This document shows, piece by piece, positions 1-11,213 of a stretch of DNA of 64,000 bases; positions within the stretch are counted from its first letter, which is position 1, and each line of letters starts with the position of its first letter. The stretch spans positions 435,580 to 499,579 of the forward strand of contig PTFA01000361.1 of assembly GCA_003342895.1 (NCBI GenBank), given 5' to 3'. Source of the stretch: Casuarius casuarius (taxonomy: Eukaryota > Chordata > Aves > Casuariiformes > Casuariidae). The notes beneath the pieces are model-generated. The model saw nothing but the letters and a program-made list of their open reading frames with translations, made no database searches and had not been told where the DNA came from. The position numbers were made by a program, and so were the translations under genes.

Positions 1-250
1 GGGCGCGGGCGGAGGGGCCGGCAGGGCGCCATTTCGTGCGGAGCTCCCCCCCGCGGCGCGGTGCCGCCCGGAGCCTGCGCGGCCGCGCTCGCGGGGAAGG
101 AGCTGTCTGTGCTGAAGCGGCGAGCTGGCCCCGGATTAGGGCTTGGGGGGCGGCTGCCCGCCGCTCGGCGCCTCTCCATCTGGAGCGCGGGGCGGGGGCG
201 GCCGCGGCGCCGGGCAGCGCCTCTGAAACCCGCCTGGGCGTGCGGCTGAT
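1..250. promoter_or_regulatory. CpG island, probable promoter or first-exon region, cut by the window edge
   Basis: The first 250 bases are very GC-rich with dense CpG, unlike the AT-rich, CpG-poor remainder. GC boxes (Sp1-type) are visible at 7-12 (GGGCGG) and 189-198 (GGGGCGGGGG). A YY1-like core (GCGCCATTT) lies at about 26-34. This combination is typical of vertebrate housekeeping or developmental promoters and their 5' untranslated exons. The island continues beyond the left edge, so neither the start site nor the direction of transcription can be fixed here. A frame is open from 36 to 353 but has no ATG start and is mostly Arg, Ala and Gly from GC-rich codons, so I do not call it coding. 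Confidence 0.85.
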
Positions 251-422
251 GTGTTCAGATGGTCACGATTTTTCTTTTTACACGTTTATTTACCACGTCT
301 TTTCCTTCTGCGCTGAGCTCTTTCCAGTGAATGACAGTGCCAAAGAGGCTTAAAACGACTAAAAGCTGTCTCCATCCCGAGATGTTCGTATATGCCCTCG
401 TTCTGCTTTCCCTCTTCTAAGG
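1..422 (+). other. Possible 5' untranslated first exon, left end outside the window
   Basis: If transcription runs left to right from the CpG island, the most acceptable donor near its edge is at 423 (AAGG then GTAACT). GT dinucleotides inside the island have poor context, such as GTGCGG and GTGCTG. The segment has no ATG-initiated frame of note. This is inference from splice-site appearance alone. The first exon could equally end upstream of the window, or the island could serve a minus-strand gene. Confidence 0.2.
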
Positions 423-2473
423 GTAACTTAATACAGAAAACCAGTGAAATCTGAGTGTCAAATGTACTTGCTTTTCAGTTAAAAAGTAATAATTAACTAA
501 ACCTTGAGCTCCTGATACACTTCTCGGCACAGATGTGTTATTTTTGAAGTCTGAAATGTGTTTAAACCAAGGTTTCTGGTTAGTGTGTATTCCATCTGAT
601 TAGTAATGCCAAGCTGCTTAGATATTTAAGGGTTATAATGTGCTTCAGCCCAGTCAATAAGGCTGTTCCGTACTGACAAGTACATTGTGAAAAGAGTACT
701 GCTTGCTAGCTGTCTGTGTAGTCCGTTAAAGTAATGGAAATGTGGTATTTAACTCTACAGTGAGACTTGTAGATCATGATGAGAAGTTCTTTTATCCATA
801 AAGGTCCAGTTTTTCACTGTTTATTCAAACAAACTTCCTGCTGAGTCAAGAAGCCAAGATTAGCCACTTTTTTTTTTTTAAACACGTTCGTGCCCTTTGA
901 GTTTTTCTTTCTCTTTTCTGAGTATTAAAGCATATTTCAATTCTGAATTCAAAATATTGTGGAAAGTAAATGAAATGATAAAACTTCATTGAATCTAGCA
1001 GGCACAAGATTATACTAAAAGATGAAAGAGGTTGAAATGATAAATCAGCTTGACAATTCTGGGTTGTAATTATGTGGGACTGTGCATAGAGCAGGTCCCT
1101 GTGCAATATCAGAAGGCACCTGAATTTCATTCTGAAATTGAGAGCAGTATATGTGTGAAGAGATATCTTGCAGGTATTTTTTTTGCATGAGATAATCAGC
1201 TGAAAAGAGAAAGATACTAGCTCGAAGAACCTACAAGAATATACAGGAAAACTGACTTGCAGCACTCCTATTTTTAATATTTGTCTAATCTGTTCAGTAT
1301 TACCATTCATACAAATACACCTCAGGCACCTGTTTAGTTGATGGCTATCCTTATTTTTGAATATAAATTGCAAAGGAAGTGACCAGAGTTGCTTAAGAAT
1401 TTAATATTAAAGTCTGTGAAAATAATTTATTTGAATTTAGAAGTACTTTGAAATTCTCAGGTGTTTGATACATTTTGACAACTAATTTTAGTATGGAATT
1501 GGTAAGGTGTTGAATTCTGAGAATATTGAATGTAAAAAAAATTAAAAAAAGCAAGAACAAAAACCTCATTGCCTGATACTGTCAGAATCTGCAGCATCCA
1601 TTGAATGAATTTAAATTCTGGATTGTGCAAAGGAGATGTAGCTAAAGGAAAAGTGTACAGCTGTGTGACCACATCAGATGATGGGCTAGTGTGTACAAGC
1701 TGGTGTTAATGATGGAGTAAAACCCTCTTCACCACTCACAGAATAAATTTGCAATTAATCATACTCTTACTCTGACCGTTATCTTCTGTAATGAGTCTTA
1801 TTGGCCTCAGTAAAATACTCAAAAGTAATATTGGTCAAGGGTGAATGAGATCACCAGAATCTGATTCTTAATTACTATGCCTTATCTTCTTGCAGAAAGC
1901 ATAATATTTTTATCATGTCAACAGATTTATTTATTTGTTTGCTTTGAGAAAGGTTGTAATAAGAAAATTGGACTTTTAAAAATGGCTTTTATATTCAGGA
2001 ATGGAATGAAATAATGAATCCAGTGGATATTTACTGATATCTGCTGTAAGCTTGTTGTGCTTTGACATTTCTTTCTGCTGCTTAAAAAAGATGATAGCAG
2101 AAGCTCTAATAACCAAATTGCAGTTTCTTGGAGTTAATGAGATGTCTCCCTAACTGACATATTTCTTTGCTTTGGGGATTCCAATTTCAAGTCAGGAGAA
2201 GGTAACACTAATCTTTTCACTTGGTATAATAAAAAGAATGAGATGAATTTCCATATTATCTGGATATAAAACATACTGAATATATTAAGGGTTTGGTTTT
2301 TCTGATAGATTATTACACAACTCAAATGGCTCCGTCAGCCTAAAAAGTAAATCTATTTTGCTTGGAGCTGTGGAGTGGCTGTTACTCTGTAGTTTTATTC
2401 AGTTGTCCCAGATCACCTTGGCCTGAGACTATTTACCTTCCATTATGTCTGAAGAGCACATTAAGAACTGTGC

Positions 2474-2525
2474 TATCCAGTTTTTACTGGATACGTTAAC
2501 TTTGTTATGTTTTATGAACAAAGTT
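2474..2525. repeat. Two adjacent perfect inverted repeats
   Basis: First hairpin: arms TATCCAGT (2474-2481) and ACTGGATA (2486-2493) with a TTTT loop. Second hairpin, 4 bases later: arms AACTTTGTT (2498-2506) and AACAAAGTT (2517-2525) with a 10-base loop. Both stems are perfect. No flanking element that would explain them is recognised. Confidence 0.6.
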
Positions 2526-3940
2526 GGTAAAATGGGAAGTCATAGAGGAAAAAGTGCATCAGTAATGTAAGCTGAGGGAATAATGTAGGAGGTCATCTGC
2601 TGGGCAATATGCAGTGAATTTGATTTCGCCTTCTTGAGTGGGTTGATAGTATTCAAAAAATTCAGTTATACTTTCTCTGCAGTCATAATTTGTTGCATTT
2701 CAAACTGGTAAATATATTTATTGCCTATTCAGTTTAGTATAAAAGATACTGTCACTTTATGTGTATATGAATATTGTCTCCCACGTAATAGTAGGAGAAT
2801 TTGTAAATAAACTTCAATAGTAAGATTAACATGATGTGCCATAAGTTTTGTCATACTGTTTGTTAACCAGGAAAGCTTAGTTACAAGCTAGCTATATTGC
2901 TTTTTTCTGAGCTGGTGAGGGCTGGCTGAGCTTTCAGTTATTTACCTCAATAGAAAACTGAAAGGAAAAAGTGAACAAAGGAGGTCTGTTTTGCCTGTCC
3001 CACTTGCTGGGCTGTTGTCTTTGCCCTTTTCAGTGAAGGAGGGGGTAGAGCTGGGTCAAAGTTGAAGAACACTGAAAAGGAATTCAAGTCTCATATTGAA
3101 ATGTGAATGATAGCTTAGTTTGAGTGTCGAACGGATTCGTTTGAATAGTAATTTTTGTATCTGCGGAAGCTTTAGCTGGCAGATGGTGATGGACCTGCAC
3201 ATGGAGAACTAGAAGGTATAGGTAGAAGTGTGTTCAGACCCAGATTAAGATGCTCAGTAAACAAGTACATATCTGATGAGACTTCTAATACTGGAGATAC
3301 TGATGCTAGACACTGTGCAACACACTAGACATTTGATTGTGTGAATTAAGGGCAGGCCCCTGCAGCTGGCATACATTCAGACTTATTTGTCTAGCCTAAT
3401 TGCATTGCAAATACTTCTCTGGATTGCTCCTTAGCTTCTCCCTTCTAGTAAACGTTGAATAAGTACAGAAATGTTCATCTGGATCCTCTATTAACTGGTG
3501 TAAAAAGCTTTCATTTTTTTTTGTTTTGCTGTATGAATTGGGATAAATGTATCTTAGTATTTATTTTGTGAATACACTGTTTTCCTACACTGTTTCATTT
3601 TTTGAAATGGCTCAATTCATAATGTGATTACAGCTTTCCCCTTGTTAACTTTTTAGTATGGAAGCATAACAGCTTGAATTATAAAATGTTTCTGTAAGAG
3701 CTCACAGTACCCCCATTCTACTTTAAGCAACCAAACTTTTATATAAAAAGCAGCATTTGATCCAAAGCATCTCGGATGCACAAAAATAGCCAAGGGAGGA
3801 AAAAAGACCAGTTCAATTTATGAGGACGTGATAGCTTTAAAAAAACAGCCCCATTAGAAGAGCTGTCCAGATTAGCTGTCTAAATCGTCAATTAAATAAG
3901 AGAATTAGTACNAACTTGGTCTCTCTAAATTCTGTAAATT

Positions 3941-3969
3941 CTCATGCAAGATTTCTGAATTTGCATGAG
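3941..3969. repeat. Inverted repeat containing a POU octamer
   Basis: Perfect 9-base arms CTCATGCAA (3941-3949) and TTGCATGAG (3961-3969) with an 11-base spacer. The right arm overlaps a perfect octamer ATTTGCAT at 3959-3966, and the left arm carries the opposite-facing core ATGCAAGA. The arrangement resembles a paired POU-factor site. Function is inferred from motif only. Confidence 0.5.
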
Positions 3970-4382
3970 GCCTCTTGGGATTACAGTTGTTTTAATACTT
4001 TGTCTGCACCATTAAGTATATATGACCTTTTAATTTCCTCTGGTTTAAAGTATGTAATTGTTACTGTTTAACAACTTGCTTGAGGAGAACAAAAGTTGAT
4101 CCATAACTTCCAGGTTGCATGGGTTACAATCTTTGGCCGCTGTTCAGGCTTTTCTGGACAGTCTACCAAAATATTAACATACTATGTTACTTTACAGGTC
4201 ATTATTGAACTGAGGAGCTTATGGTGCTTATACACTAGTATAGATATTTTTGTTTTTTGGAACTGAAACTCACTTCTGATTTCCATTTTTTTAAATATAT
4301 TTTCAGCCTTTCTGCATTTGTCAAGCTTGATTCTGAGAGTTCAAGTAAAGTAATCCCCTTTTCAGTGTCAGAACTGTAAGGC

Positions 4383-4408
4383 TGTGTGTGTGCATGCACG
4401 CACATGCG
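4383..4408. repeat. 26-bp perfectly alternating pyrimidine-purine tract (possible Z-DNA former)
   Basis: A (TG)n run passes into TGCATGCACGCACATGCG without breaking the pyrimidine-purine alternation. Such tracts can adopt Z-DNA under negative supercoiling. They are also common microsatellite remnants. Confidence 0.6.
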
Positions 4409-5229
4409 AGTAGACCAAATGGTATTGCATATGNTCAGTTAGTGCACAAGTCATCTGTATGAGATTGGAGGCTAGGGAACAGATCTACTGGCAGATAACA
4501 CTAGCATTGAGTTAACTGACCAGTTCATAGGGCAGTTTTCCTGTTGAATATTGCACTGTAGCATGGACAGGGTGGTATAAATGAACAAAGTTTGAAGTAA
4601 GAGGCTGAAGAAGATAATGGATCAAAATCTGTCATGAGGAGGGCTGCTTTATCAATAAAGGTATGAGGAGCAGAATGTATTGAGTTTTGGATTAGAAAGA
4701 AGTGATAGAAATGAGGGAGTNGGGAATAATACTCACTGGAAACCTTAAACAGGAAAGGGAGCAGTCTTCTGGAGCTCCAGGTAGAATAGATTGAGAGGGA
4801 ATGTACAGCTTAGAGATAAGTTTGTGGGATGAAGTAGGGATAGCTTGGAGGCATGAGGTGGGAAGTGCAAGCAGTCCTGAAGGAGAGAAGAATCCTGAAA
4901 AGCATGTCAGAATCAAGGAAATCAATTACATGAAGGGGAGCAGAAAAAGGGGAAAATGGTAGATTTGCCTTGGTATTGATCAAGTGGCTTTTTTGTTTTC
5001 TTAAGGACTTATCAAGCAATTTGAAGGAAAACATTAAGTGCCCCAGTTATTTGTGGCATGTTCCCTTTCAGTCAAAGGGCTTTTCANAGATATTTAAGAA
5101 TTTAATATTGTTGGTCAAATTCATCTCATCAGTAAGGTTGTATAGCACATAGCTGGATAGCCAGTCTCTTCACTATTGCTCCGGTGTTTGGAAGGACTAA
5201 AAAGAATGGGATTTCCTTCCCTGCTGCAG

Positions 5230-5311
5230 CTCACATCTCTAGGTGAATCAAAATGTAGGAGGTACCTTATATGCCTTCCTCATTACAGTTTTCAAGTGAT
5301 AAAAAGAAGAG
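5230..5311 (+). CDS. Candidate internal exon, unrecognised product
   Basis: A strong pyrimidine-rich acceptor (TTTCCTTCCCTGCTGCAG, ending 5229) and a good donor (AGAG then GTAAGC at 5312) bracket 82 bases. The frame starting at 5230 is open and reads about 27 residues, ending in VIKRR, with one base left over. The same frame stays open around the exon from 5176 to 5586, which weakens the argument that the splice sites delimit real coding. An alternative acceptor at 5288 would give a 23-base microexon with the same donor. I do not recognise the peptide and see no domain. It could be a pseudo-exon. Confidence 0.22.
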
Positions 5312-7441
5312 GTAAGCTTAATGTGGGCCATGGCTATTCTTTGTGTGGGATGAAGAGGTTCAGTGACTCATTTACTGCCACTTCAAGTAAGCTGGAATCT
5401 GTGGGTTCCTCCCCACCACCCCTTGCTTGTGGACCAATGCTATGGTCTCTGGACAAACTAAATACAACAGGAAGTTTAACCTCCTTGAGTTGCTTTTATT
5501 TTCTGGAAAATGGAAGGCTTTTCTTCATCAGCTTCCTGAGTTTTGTAATTTTGCCACGGTTGTTACATGACTACATACTACTATAATCTGTTTTTTGCCA
5601 TGGATGAGATGAGATAGTAATAGGTTGTACTAGCCCTTTTACTGTTTTTTAATCTTTTCTGACAAGTTATATCATATTGTTTAAGCTTAGAAAAGGGAGA
5701 TGTATTCCTTTTCTTTCCCATGCTGTCAAAATTGTATGTAATTTGAGTAGGTGTACGACAGAGGAACTTTATATTGAGAGGAAAGTATAGAAATAGAGTT
5801 TTTGCATGCAGTGTAGGATGAACTGAGGCCTCTAGTCATTCTTGATGTCTTGCAGCAGTAAGTTCCATGTTCTAGGTCCAGCTACTATGAAGACTACTGT
5901 CCTCTGTAGATGTGAGCCTTCTTCAGTTGTCAACAATTTGATGGTTCCAATGTGATTAGATTGTTGTTGTTGTTAAACTAGTCATAGGCATAATGGCAAC
6001 CCCGTTCAGTTCTGAATTAAGATCTGAGTAAAGCTAAAAGCTAGGACAAGAAACTGCCTTCCCAGAACCCACAGCATGATGTGTTNTAGAGTCTTTGGGC
6101 TGTCATGTTTTAAAGAAGCTAACACTTTTTCTGGAGTGTGGGGGAAACCATTTCGATAGTGTCATGATCAAGCCTATAAGTCATAAGGACATGAACTTTT
6201 GTGACCTGGCATGTTGGATAGGAAATGGCCTTGTTNGCCAGATGTGAAAGATTCCTACTTCTCTTTACCACCATATTTATTGAGGTGTTTGTTTACACTG
6301 AAGTTCAAAGACGCCCAAGGATAATGAATATCTTGGTAGTGAGGGTGGAAAGGGGAGCAAATATGTTGGGTTGTCACAGGGAATCCACAGTCTTCTGAGC
6401 TTTTCTTTCTACTGCAAACATCATATTATTCTTGCTCAGGCACAGCTTTGATTAGGACAAAGGAGCTGATGAGGACTATTACTACTCGGTACAATTCAGT
6501 CCAAGTAACACTGCAGGNTGCCTGTGATGTTTACGGGGATGTGAAGGAATGCACCGTTCATAGCAGAGCTCTGCCTAATTCTTCTGTTGTCTAACTCATT
6601 TTTGTCTACTCACAAACAGATTTTGGTTTGGTTTTATAACAGCAAACAAACAAAAAAATTCAGCCATTTTGGGTCTTCTGTGTTCTTGTATATGTGGTTT
6701 TTATCTCATCTGATGCCCTAAAGGCATCAAATAATGAGAGAGGATTGCACCTACTATTCCTCTGAAAATGAAGGCTTAGAGTTGGGAAATAGTTTTCTGT
6801 AATTTTTTCCTGGATATATAGTACAGTGTAAAAGAGGAAGTTGCATGACTGCTTCCCTATCACATGTTGGAGGAGCAGTGTTAATAAATGGGTTACAGTC
6901 AATGGTTCTTCCTAGCTAAATGTTTTTGTCCATATTGGTCTTGTGTAATGTTGTAGAGGTTTACTTGTAAAGTAAATCTGATGACTTAAATTCCAAATCC
7001 TCTTTTAAATATCCATCTTTTCTCTGACAAGCACTTCATGTATCCATGGACCTTGGAATCTAATGGCCAACATTTCAATGTATTACAGGATATAACATCT
7101 TCCCTCAGATGATGATAACTGTCTTCTCTCAGTACCAGTTGAAATTTAAGGTGTTACTGTGAGGAGTTTTCATAAGTTTTCTGCTTTCCTGTATTTTGAG
7201 AGTTTAAAAAGTTGGTGTCTAAACTTGGTTGCAGATGCTGAAAAACTAGGAGCATCTTAAAAATGACAGTCTGGCTATTTCTGTGAGATAAAGTTGAAAT
7301 ATAAGCAGTTATTTCACTGAAGGGAAAAGCAGGCAAGCCCAAGGTGACTAAAAGCCAAACAATCTGCTAGAACTTGTAGGTGGTGGTTGAATAAAATGCA
7401 TTTGTAACTTAAAAAGTGGGAATATATGAAGGTGAGCTTGA
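5312..7441. other. Non-coding DNA, possible ancient LINE relic at about 5820-5950
   Basis: AT-rich sequence without coding signs. Around 5820-5950 the wording around GCAGCAGTAAGTTCCATG recalls the antisense 3' portion of old CR1/L3 LINEs, but the match is too weak to call separately. Confidence 0.4.
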
Positions 7442-7455
7442 CCACCAGAGGGCAG
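7442..7455 (+). promoter_or_regulatory. Near-consensus CTCF binding motif
   Basis: CCACCAGAGGGCAG matches every one of the 14 core positions of the vertebrate CTCF motif (CCASYAGRKGGCRS) on the plus strand. The site sits in AT-rich DNA, just before a 14-base A run (7465-7478). CTCF motifs of this quality often mark loop anchors or insulators. Occupancy cannot be judged from sequence. Confidence 0.65.
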
Positions 7456-10182
7456 ACCTACTGTTTAATGAATGCAAAAAAAAAAAAAACCCATAGAAAA
7501 AGACCACCTATACATATAAAAATATAGGGAAATAATGATTGAATAAACAATGTATAGATATAGAATTTCATAAACATAAGATAGTGTTATGTTCTGTCAG
7601 TAACATATATAAGTAAATACAGCTGCTTATAACTCAGTTATATTTTTGTATTCGTACAGTGAAATTCAGTGCAGACCATCAGATCATGTCGTTCAACCTG
7701 TAATTAATAAACTGTTAAACTTAACCCATTTACCTTTATATTGAATCCAGTAATTTTAATTCAAGTGCATTTTCCAGGAAGGTGTTCATTTGAAAATGAA
7801 AAATAAAACACTTTTTCAATAGCTTATTTCTTTTAAAGAAGAATTTAATCCTGTCTGAATGTGAAGTGGCTGGAAAATGACCCTAATTTTCATGTTACTA
7901 TAAAGATCCCCAGTGTCTACCTATTCTTCTTCTCCTTTTTTTAATAATAACAATAATGCCCTTGAAAAATAAACAAACTTACTTTTCAGAGTATTATGGA
8001 AAATCTTATAATATTATGGTCCTAAAATTAAGTACTTCAATAAAAGCAGCCTTTTCAGGAGGTAGGATTGTAGTTTTCAGTGGAAAATGGTGTTCAGTGA
8101 TTTTTATTTAGGTTTTTTACTAGGAATGTTAGGTGCTTAATTAAAGAATATCATATGTCGCCTTTTACTGCTCATGAACCTTCTCAAATTATTAGTTTTA
8201 GAGTCTCTTTGAATTATTTTTTCCTAAAAGGTAGGCAGTTTCTATAAGGGAAGTAATAGTGATCCTTATCCCACTGTTTCAAAGTTACAGAGCTCCTTAG
8301 AGGCAAGACCTAGGAGCTTTGTTTGCTTTCTGTGGGCTCTTGAACCTAGTAGTGGTAGTTGCTGGAGTGAAAGATCATTCAGAAAGCCTTAAATGCTGCC
8401 CCAGATTTCTGTTTTTCCCCACTGTCACTTCCAGCAGGCAGAGTCCCCCCTAGTAGCAGAACTTAGAGAGAGGACTTTCGTAAGATGACTTGCAGATACC
8501 ATCTGCAAATCTTTAGCTGGAGCAATTTCCCCAGTTAGTTTCAAGACTTTAATAACTTCTTCACAACTTGTTCCCCACTTTGGCACTGAAATATGGTAGC
8601 AAATTTCTCATAGCAGCATGGGAAAAGTACTGGCAGAATTGACAGCATCAGACATTCAGGAGTATCATTGAAATCCAAGATTTAAGATCTTGCCTTCATA
8701 GGTAGTGCACTTGGCTAATGTGTCTTGGCTTCTCTTCTTTTTTCTTTATTACTAGAAGGGCCAAGGAATGTTTATTGCAACNCTGAACTGCTCTTAATAT
8801 TTGGCGTGTTTTTTTTTTTTTTAATTTGGGTTTTCAGTAAATCATTAAAGTTATGAGACTTGACAACGCTCTACAGGGACTGAATTCTGCCCTTGAAGAG
8901 AGACATAAACACTATTTGCTGAGATCCCACACTGTAGTTCTAATCTACTGGCAGTAGATTATGCTTTTTCCTTCTCCATTGACTGAGTTTATATTGAAAG
9001 ACGTGCCAACTCTTAGAACTGTTTATTCTCTTGATTGCTACCTTTAACCCTAACTGTGACAAAAACATTTCTCACAACAAAATAAAGTAACCATTGTCAG
9101 TATCTTTGTTATTTGAAATAGGAAAATTTCATATTAAAAGTTAATATGCAGCTTCCTGGTTTGATAATAAAAAGACATAGGAACATGGAATGGAAGAAGA
9201 AAAGGTAAGAAAATGCTGAAATTGGAAGAAGGTGTGGAAAAGAGCAAAAATAAGGAGAAACAAAGCAAAGAGACTGGATCTACTTAATTACAAGCAAATT
9301 GCTATTCATCGGACAGAGCTATGATTTGTTGTTTACTAAAACAAAACCTCAAGCCACCATTTTAATGAATGATGCTCTTAACTGTAAAGTATCGTCTGAA
9401 CTGGCAAAGAAAACAATTGGATAAAAAAATTAAATGGTGCAAGAAATAATAATTCTTGAAATTGTTCTCATACTGTGCATCTGTTCCTTGTCTTGCTGTT
9501 CAAGTTTTGCTAGTACAAAAATGATGTTGTCTTGATCTAGAGTCTAGTGACTTTTTTCACAGACTGAGGGGAAAATTGCTTTTTCTGATATGGAAAATGA
9601 TTTCTGAAGAGAGAAAAAGAATTAGACCAGCTAAAGACCAGGAGCACAGAAACAGGAATATGCTGGTTACACCCTTTTAATATGTGAAAAAGTGTTTTTC
9701 TGTAATCAAGTATTATCCTGAGCCTCCTACTTAACCTGGAAACTTCTTCCTCTACCCCGCCCCCCTCCATAATTGACTCGGATAATCAGATTTTAATGTA
9801 GCTGTATCTGGGCAGAGGCATACCTTACTGAAGGAAAGGATTTTTGGCATAGGTAGGATAAGTGGGGTAAAAGTAAATGTAAGGAAAACAGCAGTTTTGA
9901 AACAACTTCTAATGTTTCAGTGTTTTTTTTTTCTGGAATGGTTTTCTAAAGCAAAATCATGAAAGCCTTAATTTAAGTCACTGGCAGATAGGACACATCT
10001 GAAGAAACAGCAGCTCATACAGTCAAATTAAACTAGGCTTTTTCATCTTTTGATGATTGAAGCTAGTGGTGTCACTGCTCAGTCTGTCAAAGCAAAAAGA
10101 GCTGCAAGGGCATGCAGCTACAGTCTGCCTTTTACACTTACTTTAGATTGTTAAACTGTGTGTGAAGTTTGTGTATTTTCAG
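7456..10182. other. AT-rich non-coding DNA with A and T homopolymers
   Basis: No gene seen. A-rich and T-rich runs at about 7465-7478 and 8810-8822. A short open segment at 9152-9204 ends at a GTAAGA donor, but its acceptor lacks a pyrimidine tract, so it is not called. Confidence 0.6.
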
Positions 10183-10341
10183 GCTGTGGGAGTGCAGAGG
10201 AAATGGGGATTGTGTTTTCCTTAACTGAGACCGTGTAGGGCAGGGATCCCATAGCAGTATGCTCTGTTTGTGTGGACCTGCGTCTCCAGGCTCCCTTTGA
10301 GCATGCAGGAAGGTGCTCTGCCTGGCTGAGCTCTCTCAACG
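10183..10341 (+). other. Possible non-coding (5' UTR) exon
   Basis: An acceptor (TTTGTGTATTTTCAG, ending 10182) and a strong donor (AACG then GTGAGC at 10342) bracket 159 bases that are richer in G+C than their surroundings. All three frames contain stops, so it could only be an untranslated or terminal exon. Evidence is splice-site appearance plus local composition only. Confidence 0.12.
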
Positions 10342-11170
10342 GTGAGCGTCAAGCTGCAGAGCATCTCCTGTGGCTGTGTGGTTTGGCTTCGGCAGTTTGT
10401 GTGGTATCAGTTGAGGAATCGGCTCAGATAAGGTAGTTCCTGAGCGTGCAGGGAGCACGTCTTTATTTGGCTCGTCAGCTGCAGAGGCCTAGGCACTAGG
10501 TTATGAAGGCCGAGAAGGCAGGGATGAGCACAAGCACACGGGGCAGTTAGGTCTGCAACTCATTTCTCAGTCTCCCAAGCGGTTATGTCATTCTAGTGAA
10601 TAGCATAGTGGGTTAATATTCCCACTGTACTTAGGAAGGCTGGACTTGCCAGTTACATCTGAATTGTAGGCTGCGCGACAGTTTGGTGTAACATGCATGG
10701 ATGAATTATGAATTATTAACAATTATCACTGTTACTGAGTTGGCTTCATTGAATGAAGCCAAGATCTTTGAAAAAGTAGTAGATGGAAAGGGAGAGAAGG
10801 AAGAGAGCTGTGTTGGATGGTAGGTAACTGCTGCAACCTCTTATGGTTATAGTCTGAGAAAGGGATGAGAGAAGTTTAGGAAAGTTATAGTTTGAGGGGA
10901 GAAACTAATTTCTCCATGAATTGAACTGTTGTGATCTATGCTGATGTACTGCTGGGAAAAGATTCTGTATGATGAATACAACCCAAAAACCTAGAGAGAA
11001 TACTGTGAATCATTGATATTAACCTGAAATGGAAGGAAATAACATTACTGTAGTGATGAAAAGACATTAAGATGAAATATTGCACTACAAACATGGATCA
11101 CTTCCAGAACAGAAATCACAAACATTGTCTTTCAGCTTCCAAATTGAAAAGAGCTGATTGACTTGAAATG

Positions 11171-11213
11171 AGGCCCCTGGGGCTCACCAGAAGGCAAACA
11201 GAAGCCCCTGGGG
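11171..11213. repeat. Duplicated CCCCTGGGG palindromes
   Basis: GGCCCCTGGGGC at 11172-11183 and AGCCCCTGGGG at 11203-11213 lie about 30 bases apart in otherwise AT-rich DNA. Each core is an odd palindrome resembling EBF or TFAP2 recognition sites. A CTCF-like but imperfect string (CACCAGAAGGCAA) lies between them. Confidence 0.4.

Larger units (their letters stand above)
423..5229. other. AT-rich non-coding DNA, no gene seen
   Basis: CpG-poor, stop-rich sequence consistent with intron. The longest open frame (846-1373, minus strand, 175 codons) is rich in Phe, Leu, Ile, Ser and Lys as expected of AT-rich chance frames, and has no recognisable domain. Contains the tandem hairpins at 2474-2525, the octamer inverted repeat at 3941-3969 and an alternating purine-pyrimidine tract at 4383-4408. 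Confidence 0.7.

Noticed and set aside
36..353. 105-codon frame through the CpG island
   Set aside because: Starts only with GTG, its composition follows GC-rich DNA, and it runs past the composition break at about 260 into AT-rich sequence.
775..845. Possible C/D box snoRNA (ATGATGA then CTGA)
   Set aside because: No terminal stem and no convincing C' and D' boxes. Similar TGATGA strings elsewhere (22340, 28855, 37006) failed for the same reason.
846..1373. 175-codon open frame, minus strand, the longest in the window
   Set aside because: Composition is that of AT-rich chance translation (Phe, Leu, Ile, Ser, Lys, Cys), with no domain, promoter or splice context.
8443..8458. CTCF-like site on the minus strand
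   Set aside because: Two mismatches at key core positions.
9152..9204. 53-base open segment ending at a GTAAGA donor
   Set aside because: The acceptor has no pyrimidine tract, and the peptide is short and lysine-rich from an A-rich stretch.
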